Made by a program: the position numbers and the translations under genes
Notes under the pieces: generated by a model
What the model was told of the DNA's origin: nothing
The model's database searches: none
The model's input: the letters and a program-made list of their open reading frames with translations, nothing else
Assembly: GCA_000720805.1 (NCBI GenBank)
Contig: JODI01000038.1
Coordinates: 22,826 to 86,825, forward strand
Direction: 5' to 3'
Length of the DNA stretch: 64,000 nt
Source of the DNA: Streptomyces violaceoruber
Lineage (GTDB): Bacteria > Actinomycetota > Actinomycetes > Streptomycetales > Streptomycetaceae
Shown here: positions 9,065-19,257 of the stretch, one piece after another
How positions within the stretch are numbered: the first letter of the stretch is position 1
Layout: each line of letters begins with the position of its first letter

Positions 9065-10951
9065 TCACGCCGCCCGGACGTTGCGTTCCGCCGTCTGGTG
9101 GGCACAGACGCGTGCCGGGGTCGTACGGCGGCGCAGGAAGCGCGGCAGCGGGAGGGCGAGGTTGACGAAGCCTTCGGCCTGCATGGCGGCGAAGCCGATG
9201 CGGGGCAGGTCGCCGGAGGCGCGGTAGACGACGAAGCGGGGCTCCCAGCGGGGCTGGAACTTGGCGTTGAACTTGTAGAGGGACTCGATCTGGAACCAGC
9301 GGGAGAGGAAGACCAGCAGTCCGCGCCAGGCGCGCAGTACCGGGCCGGCGCCGATCTTCTCGCCGCGGGCCAGGGCGGAGCGGAACATGGCGAAGTTCAG
9401 GGAGACGCGGGTGACGCCGAGACGGGGGGCGGCCTGGAGGGCGGCGACGATGAGGAGTTCGTTCATGCCGGGGTCGGCGGAGCGGTCGCGGCGCATCAGG
9501 TCGAGGGAGGCGCCGTCGGTGCCCCAGGGCACGAAGTGCAGGATCGCCTTGAGGTCGCCGTACGGGCCGGGGTGGTCGTCGCTCTTGTGGGCGGTGGCGA
9601 TGAGGCAGTCGCCGTCGGCGGGGTCGCCGATGCGGCCCAGGGCCATGGAGAAGCCGCGTTCGGTGTCGGTGCCGCGCCAGTCCTCGGTGGCGCGGCGGAT
9701 GCGCTCCAGTTCGGCTTCCCCGACGTCACGGACACGCCGTACCCGGGTCTCGTAACCGGCCCGCTCGATGCGCTTGACCATCTGGCGTACGTTGCGCATC
9801 GCGCGGCCGGCGAGCGAGAAATCCGCGACGTCCACCACCGCCTCGTCGCCCAGTTCCAGGGCGTCGAGGCCGGTTTCGCGGGTCCAGACCTCGCCGCCGG
9901 TTTCGGAACAGCCCATGACGGCGGGGGTCCAGGAGTGGGCGCGGGCTTCGTCCATGAAGCGTTCGATGGCGCCGGGCCAGGCCTCGACGTCGCCGATGGG
10001 GTCGCCGCTGGCGAGCATGACGCCGGAGACGACGCGGTAGGTGACCGCGGCTTTGCCGCTGGGGGAGAAGACGACGGCCTTGTCGCGGCGCAGGGCGAAG
10101 TGGCCCAGCGAGTCGCGGCTGCCGTGTTTGTCCAGCAGGGCACGCAGGTGGGCTTCGTCCTCCTCGGTGAGGCGGGCGGCGGGGTGTTCGGGGCGGAAGG
10201 CCAGGTAGATCGTGGTGACGGCGGTGAGCAGGCCCAGGGCGCCCAGCGAGAAGGCGACCGTCCATGAGGTGTTGCCCTGGTAGTCGACCGGTCCCTCGAA
10301 GCCGAACAGGCCGTACAGGACGTGCGTGATGCGATCGGCCAGGCTCGGGTCGCCGACCATGCGGTTCGGGTGGGCGCTGACGATGACCAGCCCGAGGGCG
10401 AGGGAACCGGCGCCCATGAGAACGAAGTTGGCGAGCGCGCGCCATCGGCTGCGCGGGTCGGGCAGGGCCGTGAACTGGTCGCGGTGGCGCAGCAGGGGCG
10501 CGAGCAGCGCCAGCGAGACCAGCACGCCCACCAGGGAGTGCCGGTACGTGAACTGGGCCATCGCGCCCGCCGGCAGCAGCACCACGGCGGCCCGCCAGGC
10601 GCGGCGCTTGTGGCGCTTGAGCCCGTGGGCGAGCAGCAGCAACAGCACACCGGCGCTGAGCGAGAGCGCGGCCGCGAACGGGCCGAGCGCGCCGGGCAGC
10701 ACCTCCGCGATGGTGTGCATACGGCTGTGCCGGAAGCGCGGGAAGACGCCCGCGGCGATGTCCACCAGGCCCACGAGGGCACAGGCTCTGCCGACGAGGG
10801 CGGGTACTGCTTCGGGGCGCGGGCCACGCAGTACGCGCCGCACCCGGGGTGATCGGGTCGGAACCCCGCCCGACATTTCCTCATCTGTCCTGACAGACAT
10901 CGCATCCCGTAGTTCTGCGAGAGAGCTTGGATCCGGTGCCGATTCGGGCAT
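9065..10951 (-). CDS. Phosphatidylglycerol lysyltransferase-like membrane protein (DUF2156, MprF type)
   Basis: A 628-residue protein. The N-terminal half (about residues 50-270) has six or so hydrophobic helices; the C-terminal half is a DUF2156/GNAT-like domain (RNVRQMVKRIERAGYE, FSLAGRAMRN, RWFQIESLYKFNAKFQPRW). This architecture is that of MprF/LysX-type proteins that transfer an amino acid from aminoacyl-tRNA to phosphatidylglycerol on the membrane, lowering surface charge. No lysyl-tRNA synthetase domain is fused, unlike mycobacterial LysX. In-frame ATGs at 10900 and just downstream are alternative starts because no clear ribosome site precedes 10951. The actual amino acid is not predictable. 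Confidence 0.85.
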   Translation of the reverse strand: MPESAPDPSSLAELRDAMSVRTDEEMSGGVPTRSPRVRRVLRGPRPEAVPALVGRACALVGLVDIAAGVFPRFRHSRMHTIAEVLPGALGPFAAALSLSAGVLLLLLAHGLKRHKRRAWRAAVVLLPAGAMAQFTYRHSLVGVLVSLALLAPLLRHRDQFTALPDPRSRWRALANFVLMGAGSLALGLVIVSAHPNRMVGDPSLADRITHVLYGLFGFEGPVDYQGNTSWTVAFSLGALGLLTAVTTIYLAFRPEHPAARLTEEDEAHLRALLDKHGSRDSLGHFALRRDKAVVFSPSGKAAVTYRVVSGVMLASGDPIGDVEAWPGAIERFMDEARAHSWTPAVMGCSETGGEVWTRETGLDALELGDEAVVDVADFSLAGRAMRNVRQMVKRIERAGYETRVRRVRDVGEAELERIRRATEDWRGTDTERGFSMALGRIGDPADGDCLIATAHKSDDHPGPYGDLKAILHFVPWGTDGASLDLMRRDRSADPGMNELLIVAALQAAPRLGVTRVSLNFAMFRSALARGEKIGAGPVLRAWRGLLVFLSRWFQIESLYKFNAKFQPRWEPRFVVYRASGDLPRIGFAAMQAEGFVNLALPLPRFLRRRTTPARVCAHQTAERNVRAA

Positions 10952-11048
10952 CCGGCGACATTGCGCCCTCTAGGACGGTGTCCAGGGGAGAGAGGTTCAC
11001 TCATCTCCACAAAGGCGGTCCAAAGGCCGAGGAAAGCGGAAGCAACAA

Positions 11049-12176
11049 ATGGGTCTCACGAGCAACAACACGCTGGTAGCGGCGGTGCTGGCCGCCTTAC
11101 TGCTGTTCGCCGGCACGGTCTGGCTGTGGCCGCGGCTGGCACGGCGGAGCTGGCGGGCCGTCGGCGGACGAGTGGGTCTGCTGCTCGCGACCCAGGTGGC
11201 ACTCTTCGTGTCGGTGGGCCTGGCCGCCAACCAGGCCTTCGGTTTCTACGCCTCCTGGGCGGACCTGTTCGGCCGGGAGACCGACCAGGGCGTGGTCGTC
11301 GACCACGCCGCGGGCGTCCCCTCGGGCGGGCCCCTCCAGGTGATCGACACGGGAAGGGTGCAGGGCAGGGGCGGCTTCCGGGCGTCGTCGGGCGGGCAGA
11401 TCGACGAGGTCGACATCGTGGGGCGTACGACACGCATCGCCACGCGCGCGTACGTGTATCTGCCGCCGGAGTACTTCCAGTCGCGCTACCGCACGCGGAC
11501 CTTTCCCGCGGCCGTCGTTCTCACGGGTTATCCGGGCACCGCACGCGCGCTGGTGGACAAACTCCACTACCCGCACACCGCTCTGGAACTCGCGCGGGAC
11601 GGCCGTATGCAGCCGATGATCCTGGTGATGCTGCGGCCGACCGTCGCGCCGCCGCGGGACACGGAGTGCGTGGACATCCCGGGCGGCCCGCAGACCGAGT
11701 CGTTCTTCGCCAAGGACCTGCCCGACGCCGTGACCGCGCACTACAGGGTGGGCAGGCAGCCGGGGAGCTGGGGCATCATCGGCGACTCCACGGGCGGTTA
11801 CTGCGCACTGAAACTCGCCCTGCACCACCCCGGGGTGTACGCCGCCGGGGCGGGCCTGTCGGCGTACTACAACGCACCCGTCGACCCCACCACGGGCGAC
11901 CTCTTCCACGGCGACAAGGAGCTGCGCGACCGCGCGAACCTCTGGTGGTACCTCAAGCACATGCCCGGTCCCGACACTTCGCTGCTCGTCACCAGCAGCA
12001 GGGTCGGAGAGCCCAACTACAAGGCCACCCTGAAGTTCATCGAGCGGGTCAAGGACATGAAGCGGACCCGTATCTCCTCGATCATCCTCGAAAGCGGCGG
12101 GCACAACTTCAACACCTGGAGACGGGAGATTCCGGCGACCCTTCAGTGGATCGGCGGACGGCTGGGCGACCGCTGA
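11049..12176 (+). CDS. Membrane-anchored esterase, alpha/beta hydrolase (esterase D / mycolyltransferase-like fold)
   Basis: 375 residues. An N-terminal hydrophobic helix (residues 8-27) and a second one (about 43-62) anchor the protein, and the hydrolase domain is extracytoplasmic. The nucleophile elbow is GDSTGGY with Ser near residue 243; a plausible catalytic His lies in ESGGHNFNTWRR near the C-terminus. The family includes secreted esterases and antigen 85-like acyltransferases. It is divergent from the MprF-like gene, so the two could share envelope-related control. Substrate unknown. Confidence 0.85.
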   Translation: MGLTSNNTLVAAVLAALLLFAGTVWLWPRLARRSWRAVGGRVGLLLATQVALFVSVGLAANQAFGFYASWADLFGRETDQGVVVDHAAGVPSGGPLQVIDTGRVQGRGGFRASSGGQIDEVDIVGRTTRIATRAYVYLPPEYFQSRYRTRTFPAAVVLTGYPGTARALVDKLHYPHTALELARDGRMQPMILVMLRPTVAPPRDTECVDIPGGPQTESFFAKDLPDAVTAHYRVGRQPGSWGIIGDSTGGYCALKLALHHPGVYAAGAGLSAYYNAPVDPTTGDLFHGDKELRDRANLWWYLKHMPGPDTSLLVTSSRVGEPNYKATLKFIERVKDMKRTRISSIILESGGHNFNTWRREIPATLQWIGGRLGDR

Positions 12177-12380
12177 GAACGATCTTGCTTTTCGGGCGTA
12201 CTCGCCCCCTGCTCGCCGCGTACGCGCCCCCTACTCCTCCGTACTCGTCGGCCCTGTCCGGCCGGTCCTGCCGAATTCGGTGACCGATCTGATTCCTGAT
12301 GACGTGTGAAGGCCACGGGATGGCTGTCTTTTTACGGGGTGGGGCACCAACATTCCCCTACTCGCGGTAAGTTTCTGGCC

Positions 12381-13715
12381 ATGCCACGTGGACGTCACCG
12401 CCATTCCCCGCCTTTGCACAGACTGCTCCCCCCGTCGGCGATCGCAGGCGTCTCCGTCGTCTGCGCCCTGGGCCCATGGCTGTTCACGGAGGCGACGGTG
12501 CTCCGCGGGCTGGCCGCGGCCGCCGCGGCGACGGCCATCGGCGGTGCGGTCGTCATGCGCCACTGGGACACCCAGGCCGGCAAGCGGGTCGCCGACCTCA
12601 CGCGCGCGCGGGCGAGCGACGAGTGGCGGTACGAGGAGCGGGTCGCCGAGCTGGAGACCGACCTGGAGGAGTCGCGCGAGCTGCGGGTCAAGCTGGAGCA
12701 GCGGCTGCGGGCCAAGCGGTCGGAACTGGCGGGGCTGCGCAACGAACACGCGGCGCTGCTGCGGCGGTACGCCACGGCGGAGACCGAGCGGGCGAGCGCC
12801 CTGGAGGGCCGCCGTCTGCTGGAGATAGAGGCGTCGGCTCCGGCCCGCGAGCTGCTGCCGGCCCAGGCGGGATCCGTGGCGGAGGCGGGGGCCGTGGCCG
12901 CCCCGGCCGAACCGGAGGCGGAGGATCAGCCCGAGGTTGCCGCGATCTTCTCGCCGGAGGGGGCGCAGCTGTTCCTGCGGGCCATGGGGGCGCTGGCGCG
13001 CTTCGGCGAATCCGGCGACGGCGACGGTACGGACGGTACGGCGACGGGCTCCGCGGAGACCGAGGCCGACGAGTCCGACGAATCCGAGGACGCCGACACC
13101 GAGGCCAACGCCAATGCCAACGCCAAGAAGTCCAAGAAGTCAAAGGACTTCAAGAACACCAGTCCTGCCACGCGTTCCAAGAACTCCGAAGGCCTGAAGA
13201 AGGCCGGTCCCAAGGACGCCCCCGACGGCGAGACGGTGAAGGTCCCCGCCTCCGAGGGCCCGGTGGCCGGTGCCGCCGGGAATGGTCAGCCGGAGGCCGC
13301 GCAGGAGGACGAGGCGCAGGGGAAGCCCGAGGCGGTCGACGGGCATCAGCGCGCGGCCGCCACCTCCTCGGCGAGGGCGGCCCAGCCCGCCCAGCAGCCC
13401 ACCGGGCACTTCGTCGCGCCGACCGCGGTGGCGGTCGTACCGCCGACGCCCGCGCGGCGTCCCTCGGTCGAGGGCGGCTTCGACTTCTTCGGTACGAAGC
13501 ACGGGGCCGCGCCGGCCGCCCTGGAGGCGGTGCAGAACGAGGACCTCGCCGACGTGGTCGGCCAGGAGGCGCTCGCCCTCCACAAGGCCGAGTCCGAGGC
13601 GGACTTCAAGCCGGCGGACGAGAGCGCGCGGGGCGTCGGCCAGGTGATCGACCTGACGGCCCACGACGAGACGGAACAGATCGACGTACAGGGCCTGCGG
13701 AGCGCGGTGTCCTGA
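12381..13715 (+). CDS. Hypothetical membrane protein with coiled coil
   Basis: 444 residues, no recognised enzyme domain. Two short hydrophobic segments near the N-terminus (about residues 14-30 and 36-54) are followed by a long heptad-rich coiled coil (about 65-135, ELETDLEESRELRVKLEQRL). The remainder is a low-complexity Ala/Glu/Lys-rich region including an Asn-Ala and Lys-Ser stretch near residues 245-275. Conserved in Streptomyces; possibly a structural or scaffolding envelope protein. The ATG at 12381 is preferred to upstream GTGs because the hydrophobic region then follows a basic start. Confidence 0.75.
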   Translation: MPRGRHRHSPPLHRLLPPSAIAGVSVVCALGPWLFTEATVLRGLAAAAAATAIGGAVVMRHWDTQAGKRVADLTRARASDEWRYEERVAELETDLEESRELRVKLEQRLRAKRSELAGLRNEHAALLRRYATAETERASALEGRRLLEIEASAPARELLPAQAGSVAEAGAVAAPAEPEAEDQPEVAAIFSPEGAQLFLRAMGALARFGESGDGDGTDGTATGSAETEADESDESEDADTEANANANAKKSKKSKDFKNTSPATRSKNSEGLKKAGPKDAPDGETVKVPASEGPVAGAAGNGQPEAAQEDEAQGKPEAVDGHQRAAATSSARAAQPAQQPTGHFVAPTAVAVVPPTPARRPSVEGGFDFFGTKHGAAPAALEAVQNEDLADVVGQEALALHKAESEADFKPADESARGVGQVIDLTAHDETEQIDVQGLRSAVS

Positions 13716-13761
13716 GCCGGGCGGCGAGCGGTTCCCGGTCGGCGTCCCCCGGCGCCGGCGG

Positions 13762-15099
13762 CTAGGGAGCCATCCACCGATCCGGCCGGGCGTCCCTGCG
13801 TCCCGTCCGTGACCTCTCAGCCTGGGCCCTGAGCAGCTCCGCCGCCTCCTGGGCGTCCCGCAGACGGGCTGTCACGGTCTTGTTGGCCCCCGTGTCCACG
13901 TGCACGTCCGCGATCCGCCACAGGCGCTGCCAGGGCCCTTGGGCGAGCCGAACGCTCTGCACCTTCGCGTGGGGGACGAGGGACAGGCTCCGGCGCAGCA
14001 GCCCGTGCCGGGCCGCGAACACGCCGTCGCTGACGGCGAGTCCGTACCCCCGCCACCACACCGGCAGGCACCGTCCGGCCCGTCGCGGCGGCCGGGACAG
14101 CGCCGACCTCGGCGGCACGGTCACCCCGGGCAGCACCCGTGCGACGACCGACTCGGCGATCGCGCGCGGGGCGACCGGTACCAGCACCGAGTTGGACGAT
14201 CCCGCCACGTCCAGCTCCACCCGCACCCAGTCGCGCCGCCGCCACAGCAGCGGCTCCACGATCCGTACGGTCTGCACGCGGCCCGGCGGCACCGTCTCGT
14301 GCGTCCGGTCGAGCAGCCCGTGGTCGATGCGCAGCCCGTCCGGAGACTCGCCCACCGTCCAGTCGTACTCGCCGACGAACCGTCCCGCGCTGCTCGCGCC
14401 CGCCGCGCCGAGCAGCGGCAGGCCGGTCGCGAGGACCGTCCACACGCTGTGGGTGGCCAGCCACAGAAGCGGGGGTACGACGAGGGCGGCGGCCAGCGCG
14501 CCCCAGGTCGCGCCGGTCAGCACCAGCGAGACGGCGAGGACGCGCGGCGGCACCCGCAGCAGCTCCCGGGAGGGCGCCTCGCCGACCTCGTGTGCCGTCT
14601 CGGGCGCGAACCCGGCGGCGCGCGCGAGGAGTTCCGCGCGCAGCGCACGGGCCTCGTCCTCACCCAGGAAGGCCAGCTCGTCCTTCTTGTCGGCCCCTAT
14701 GACGTCGAGTTTGAGTTTCGCGACGCCCGCGACCCGTGCGAGCAGCGGCTGGGTCACGTCGACGGCCTGGATCCGCTCCAGCCGGATGTGCGCGGTGCGC
14801 CGGAACACCAGCCCGGTCCGGATGCGCAGTTCGCTGTCGGTCACCGCGAAGTGGGTGAACCACCAGGTCAGAAAGCCGTAGAGGGCGGCGGCCGGGACGA
14901 ACACGGCGAGGCCGATCAGCAGGGTGGCCGTGGTCAGCCTGGCCAACTGTTCCTGCGCCTGGTTCGGATCGTGCACGGCCCATCCGATGATCACGGCGAT
15001 CGGCGCCCAGGCCCGCCTGAGCGGGGTCACGGGATGCAGCCGTCGCTCGTCGAGGGGCGGCGTCTCGCGTACTCCGTCCTCGACGCCCGGGGCCGTCAC
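13762..15099 (-). CDS. PH-domain membrane protein (YdbT-like)
   Basis: 445 residues with repeated bacterial PH-like (bPH2) modules, e.g. [33 protein letters not shown] and [27 protein letters not shown], separated by paired transmembrane helices. This matches YdbT of Bacillus, encoded beside YdbS. The GTG start overlaps the upstream gene's stop as GTGA, so the two are translationally coupled and likely form one membrane complex. In Bacillus the pair has been linked to resistance to a membrane-active antimicrobial; the role here is inferred. Confidence 0.85.
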   Translation of the reverse strand: MTAPGVEDGVRETPPLDERRLHPVTPLRRAWAPIAVIIGWAVHDPNQAQEQLARLTTATLLIGLAVFVPAAALYGFLTWWFTHFAVTDSELRIRTGLVFRRTAHIRLERIQAVDVTQPLLARVAGVAKLKLDVIGADKKDELAFLGEDEARALRAELLARAAGFAPETAHEVGEAPSRELLRVPPRVLAVSLVLTGATWGALAAALVVPPLLWLATHSVWTVLATGLPLLGAAGASSAGRFVGEYDWTVGESPDGLRIDHGLLDRTHETVPPGRVQTVRIVEPLLWRRRDWVRVELDVAGSSNSVLVPVAPRAIAESVVARVLPGVTVPPRSALSRPPRRAGRCLPVWWRGYGLAVSDGVFAARHGLLRRSLSLVPHAKVQSVRLAQGPWQRLWRIADVHVDTGANKTVTARLRDAQEAAELLRAQAERSRTGRRDARPDRWMAP

Positions 15100-15599
15100 A
15101 GCCCCGCCGATCGGGCCTCGCCGAGCTCGGTGAGCCGGTCGCGCAGCCGTTCCGCCTCGGCCGGATCGAGCCCCGGGATGGTCGCGTCGGTCGCGGCGGC
15201 CGCGGTGTGCAGCTGCACGCTGGCCAGCCGGAAGTGCCGTTCGACGGGCCCCGAGGTGACCTCGACCAGCTGCATCCGCCCGTACGGCACGACGGTCTCC
15301 TCCTGCCACAGCACACCCTTGCTGATCAGCAGGTCGTCGGCGCGTTCGGCGTACCGCCAGGAGCGCCAGTTGCGGCCGAGCATCACCCACCCCCACCCGG
15401 CCAGCGCCAGCGGCAGCAGCGCGAAGGCGGCCCAGCCGGGCCCGACGAGCAGCCCCAGCAGCAGCCCCACGGCCAGGGCGAGCAGGCCCAGCCACACCAC
15501 CAGCAGCAGACGCCGCATGCTCAGCAGTCTCGGCGGCAACCCCGTCCACACCGGCTCGGCCCCCGTCGTCCCCGTGTCCGCCGCGCTCCCCGTCTCCAT
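15096..15599 (-). CDS. PH-domain membrane protein (YdbS-like)
   Basis: 167 residues. Two adjacent transmembrane helices (about residues 27-68) are followed by one bPH2 module ([41 protein letters not shown]) with the characteristic second half [21 protein letters not shown]. It is the partner of the YdbT-like protein encoded next. The chosen ATG at 15599 gives a short polar tail before the membrane helices. Divergent from the NuoD-like gene 31 bases away. Confidence 0.85.
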   Translation of the reverse strand: METGSAADTGTTGAEPVWTGLPPRLLSMRRLLLVVWLGLLALAVGLLLGLLVGPGWAAFALLPLALAGWGWVMLGRNWRSWRYAERADDLLISKGVLWQEETVVPYGRMQLVEVTSGPVERHFRLASVQLHTAAAATDATIPGLDPAEAERLRDRLTELGEARSAGL

Positions 15600-15630
15600 G
15601 AGGCCAGCGTACGTAGGAGAGACTGGGTCC

Positions 15631-16782
15631 ATGACTCCTACGACGGAGACCATGGTCGGAATCGGCGGCGCCGCGGAGAGCACCGACATGGTGCTCAACA
15701 TCGGCCCGCAGCATCCGTCCACGCACGGGGTGCTGCGCCTCAGGCTCGTCCTGGACGGCGAGCGGATCCAGCACGCGGAGCCGGTGATCGGCTACATGCA
15801 CCGCGGCGCGGAGAAGCTCTTCGAGGCGCGCGACTACCGCCAGATCATCATGCTCGCCAACCGCCACGACTGGCTGTCAGCCTTCTCCAACGAGCTGGGG
15901 GTGGTCCTCGGCGTGGAGCGCATGCTCGGCATGGAGGTCCCCCCGCGCGCGGTGTGGACCCGTACGCTGCTCGCCGAGCTGAACCGGGTGCTGAACCACC
16001 TGATGTTCCTCGGCTCGTACCCACTGGAGCTCGGCGGGATCACGCCGGTCTTCTACGCGTTCCGGGAGCGCGAGGTCCTCCAGAACGTCATGGAGGAGGT
16101 CTCCGGCGGCCGTATGCACTACATGTTCAACCGCGTCGGCGGCCTCAAGGAGGACCTGCCCGCGGGATGGGCCGCACGCGCGCGTGCGGCGGTCGCGGCC
16201 GTGCGCTCGCGCATGGACCGGTTCGACGACCTGGTGCTCGGCAACGAGATCTTCCGGGGGCGCACGCGGGGCGTGGGCGTCCTCGCGCCGGAGGCCGTGC
16301 ACGCGTACGGCGTGAGCGGGCCGATCGCGCGCGCCTCGGGCGTCGACTTCGACCTGCGCCGCGACGAGCCCTACCTCGCGTACGGGGAGCTGCGGGACAC
16401 CCTGAAGGTGGTGACCCGGACGGAGGGCGACTGCCTCGCCCGCTTCGAGGTCCTCCTGGAACAGACCCACAATGCCCTGGACCTCGCCGACGCCTGCCTC
16501 GACCGGCTCGCCGAGCTGCCGCCCGGCCCGGTCAACCAGCGGCTCCCCAAGGTCCTGAAGGCGCCCGAGGGGCACACGTACGCGTGGACCGAGAACCCCC
16601 TCGGCATCAACGGCTACTACCTGGTCAGCAAGGGCGAGAAGACCCCGTACCGGCTCAAGCTGCGCTCGGCCTCGTACAACAACATCCAGGCGCTGGCGGT
16701 GCTGCTGCCGGGCACGCTCGTGGCGGACATGGTGGCGATCCTGGGATCACTGTTCTTCGTGGTCGGGGACATCGACAAGTAG
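15631..16782 (+). CDS. Stand-alone NADH-quinone oxidoreductase subunit D-like protein (NuoD2)
   Basis: 383 residues, clearly the 49-kDa/NuoD family: [16 protein letters not shown] near the N-terminus, the quinone-site segment [20 protein letters not shown], and the C-terminal [11 protein letters not shown] and [17 protein letters not shown] equivalents. No other nuo genes are nearby, so this is an extra copy outside a complex I operon, as known in several Streptomyces. AGGAGAG precedes the ATG. Whether it replaces NuoD in complex I or serves another [NiFe]-hydrogenase-like complex is unknown. It faces a MidA-type methyltransferase gene. Confidence 0.92.
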   Translation: MTPTTETMVGIGGAAESTDMVLNIGPQHPSTHGVLRLRLVLDGERIQHAEPVIGYMHRGAEKLFEARDYRQIIMLANRHDWLSAFSNELGVVLGVERMLGMEVPPRAVWTRTLLAELNRVLNHLMFLGSYPLELGGITPVFYAFREREVLQNVMEEVSGGRMHYMFNRVGGLKEDLPAGWAARARAAVAAVRSRMDRFDDLVLGNEIFRGRTRGVGVLAPEAVHAYGVSGPIARASGVDFDLRRDEPYLAYGELRDTLKVVTRTEGDCLARFEVLLEQTHNALDLADACLDRLAELPPGPVNQRLPKVLKAPEGHTYAWTENPLGINGYYLVSKGEKTPYRLKLRSASYNNIQALAVLLPGTLVADMVAILGSLFFVVGDIDK

Positions 16783-16857
16783 GGCGTCGAGCGGCTCTCC
16801 CGGTCGGACAGCTCTCCCGGTTGGGCGGCTCTCGGCAGGTTCGGTGGGTGGGCGGGT

Positions 16858-17862
16858 TCAGCCGGTGAGCACGTCCGAGACGCCGACCGGCTGGAGCAGC
16901 CAGCCGAAGTCGCCGAGTCCGCCCGCAGCGGTGAGTTCGGCGGCCTCGCCGGCGCTCGCGAGGGCGCGCACGTAGGCCGCGGGCTGGGTGGACGCCAGCG
17001 CGAGCGGGGGGCGTGCGCCGGTGAGGCCGAGGGTGCGCAAGGCGTCGCGCTGGGTCAGTACGCGCCCGCCGGGGAGCGCGCATGCTTCCAGGCACGCGTC
17101 CAGTGCGACATGCGCCGTGATGTCACAGGTCCCGTCCGGAACAGGCGCCGTCGTGCGCCCCTCCCGGAAGCCGGTGAGCGTCCCGAACGGGGGGCGGGTG
17201 TGGGCCGTGTGCGCGTAGTCCACCGCCACCGCGAGGCCCCGCTCCACGGTCGCCACCGCCGCCGCCCACGCCTCGTCGCGGGGCAGCCCGATCTCCGCCC
17301 GCAGCCCCTCCTCGGCCGGCAGCGGCCACCACCGCGCCAGCCACCGCGCCTCCGCTGCGGAGACCGGCTCCCCGAGCCGCTCCCGCCCGTCTCCCCGTAC
17401 GAGCACCCGCCGTGCCTCGCCCGCGGAGTCCACCTCGGCGACCTCCACGGGCACGTTGTCCAGCCACTCGTTGGCGAACAGCAGCCCGGTGATCCCCTTC
17501 GGGGGCTCGGCCAGCCACTCGATCCGGTGATCGAGGCCCTCGGGGCGCTCGGTGATCTCGACGGCGTACCCGCGCGCGCGGGCGGCCACCTCGGCCGGCA
17601 GCGCGGCGAGCACTCCTGCGGCCAGTTCGCCGCGTCCCGCGCCCATGTCGACGAACGCGAGCTCCGCGGGCCGCCCCAGCGCCTCGTCCGCGCGGCACAG
17701 CAGCCGGGCCACGGCCTCGGCGAACAACGGCGACGCGTGCACGGACGTACGGAAGTGCCCGGCCGGTCCCTCGGGCCTGCGATAGAAGCCGTCCGGGCCG
17801 TACAACGCGGCCTCGGCCGCCGCCCGCCAGCCCTGCCACTCGCCCGTCGCCTCTGCCGTCAC
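16858..17862 (-). CDS. SAM-dependent methyltransferase, MidA/NDUFAF7 (DUF185) family
   Basis: 334 residues. The Rossmann SAM-binding motif [16 protein letters not shown] is at about residues 69-84, followed by [13 protein letters not shown], the conserved DUF185 segment with the acidic ND/NE motif, and DYAH near residue 216. The mitochondrial homologue NDUFAF7 dimethylates an arginine of NDUFS2, the eukaryotic NuoD. Its convergence with a NuoD-like gene here is therefore suggestive. The start is a GTG. Confidence 0.85.
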   Translation of the reverse strand: MTAEATGEWQGWRAAAEAALYGPDGFYRRPEGPAGHFRTSVHASPLFAEAVARLLCRADEALGRPAELAFVDMGAGRGELAAGVLAALPAEVAARARGYAVEITERPEGLDHRIEWLAEPPKGITGLLFANEWLDNVPVEVAEVDSAGEARRVLVRGDGRERLGEPVSAAEARWLARWWPLPAEEGLRAEIGLPRDEAWAAAVATVERGLAVAVDYAHTAHTRPPFGTLTGFREGRTTAPVPDGTCDITAHVALDACLEACALPGGRVLTQRDALRTLGLTGARPPLALASTQPAAYVRALASAGEAAELTAAGGLGDFGWLLQPVGVSDVLTG

Positions 17863-17979
17863 CGGCCCAGGTTAGGGAACGCAATCACCAAAACTCCACC
17901 TTGCGGAGTATGCGGGCGGGACAGGGATCGGTCCTCCGGTTGACCCCTGCACGCATCTCGCTTCCCTACGCTGGGTTAC

Positions 17980-19182
17980 GTGCAGCGCCTCTATGACTTC
18001 CTCCGCAGGCACCCGACATGGGTCGACATTGTCTGGGCCGTTGTCCTGCTCGGGATCTCGGTGGCGAGCGAGGAAGCCCGGCAGGTCGGCCGGGGGACCG
18101 ACGCCCCCGGATTGATCGTCCCGGTCATGCTGCTGCTGTGCCTGGTGGTCGCGCTGCGCCGGAAGATGCCGGAGAAGATGCTGCTGCTGGGCCTCGGGCT
18201 CGGTGTGGCGCAGGTCGCGCTGGACGTCGAGACGATGGCCGCCGACTTCGCCCTGCTGGCGATCGTCTACACCGTGGCCGCCACGGGTGAGCGCTGGGCC
18301 TCCCGGCTCGCGCTGGCGTCGGGTCTGTGCGCGGCCACGGTGGCCCAGGTGCGCTGGCCCAACGAGGACACGAGCGCCCTGGGCAACGTCGGCATAATGA
18401 TCTTCCAGACGGTGCCGTTCGCGCTGGCCTGGGTCCTCGGCGACTCGATCCGTACCCGTCGCGCCTACTTCGCGCAACTGGAGGAGCGGGCCGCGCGGCT
18501 GGAGAAGGAGCGCGAGGCGCAGTCCAAGGTCGCGGTCGCCGCCGAGCGCGCGCGGATCGCGCGCGAACTGCACGACGTCGTCGCGCACAACGTCTCGGTG
18601 ATGGTGGTCCAGGCCGACGGCGCCGCCTACGTCCTCGACGCGGCCCCCGACCAGGCGAAGAAGGCCCTGGAGACCATCTCCTCCACGGGCCGTCAGGCCC
18701 TCGCCGAGATGCGCCGCCTGCTGGGCGTGCTGCGCACCGGCGAGCACCAGGAGGGCGGCGAGTACGTCCCGCAGCCCGACGTGGAGCAGATCGAGGACCT
18801 GGTCGAGCAGTGCCGGGGTTCCGGACTGCCCGTCGACTTCAAGATCGAGGGCACCCCGCGCCCGCTGCCCAGCGGCGTCGAGCTCACCGCGTACCGCATC
18901 GTCCAGGAGGCGCTGACCAACACGCGCAAGCACGGCGGCCCGAACGCGGGCGCCAGCGTTCGGCTGGTCTACTTCGACGACGGCCTCGGTCTGCTCGTCG
19001 AGGACGACGGCAAGGGCGCCCCGCACGAGCTGTACGAGGAGGGCGGCGTCGACGGCGCCGGCCACGGCCTGATCGGTATGCGCGAGCGGGTCGGCATGGT
19101 CGGCGGAACCCTGGACGCCGGCCCTCGTCCCGGCGGAGGATTCCGCATCAGCGCCCTGCTCCCGCTCAAACCGGCGCACTGA
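17980..19182 (+). CDS. Sensor histidine kinase, HisKA_3/NarL-partner type
   Basis: 400 residues. Four or so N-terminal transmembrane helices (about residues 16-160) without a large extracellular sensor, then a coiled linker, the dimerisation/phosphoacceptor motif ARELHDVVAHNVSVM (His near residue 198), and a C-terminal ATPase with the N-box EALTNTRKH and GHGLIGMRERV. It phosphorylates the response regulator encoded 75 bases downstream. Such intramembrane-sensing kinases usually respond to membrane or envelope states; the signal is unknown. Confidence 0.93.
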   Translation: MQRLYDFLRRHPTWVDIVWAVVLLGISVASEEARQVGRGTDAPGLIVPVMLLLCLVVALRRKMPEKMLLLGLGLGVAQVALDVETMAADFALLAIVYTVAATGERWASRLALASGLCAATVAQVRWPNEDTSALGNVGIMIFQTVPFALAWVLGDSIRTRRAYFAQLEERAARLEKEREAQSKVAVAAERARIARELHDVVAHNVSVMVVQADGAAYVLDAAPDQAKKALETISSTGRQALAEMRRLLGVLRTGEHQEGGEYVPQPDVEQIEDLVEQCRGSGLPVDFKIEGTPRPLPSGVELTAYRIVQEALTNTRKHGGPNAGASVRLVYFDDGLGLLVEDDGKGAPHELYEEGGVDGAGHGLIGMRERVGMVGGTLDAGPRPGGGFRISALLPLKPAH

Positions 19183-19257
19183 CGCCGACGTACGCCCTCT
19201 GTTGACACCTGTCACGCCCCCTGTCCCAGCCCCGCAACGACCCACGGAAGAGGCCCC

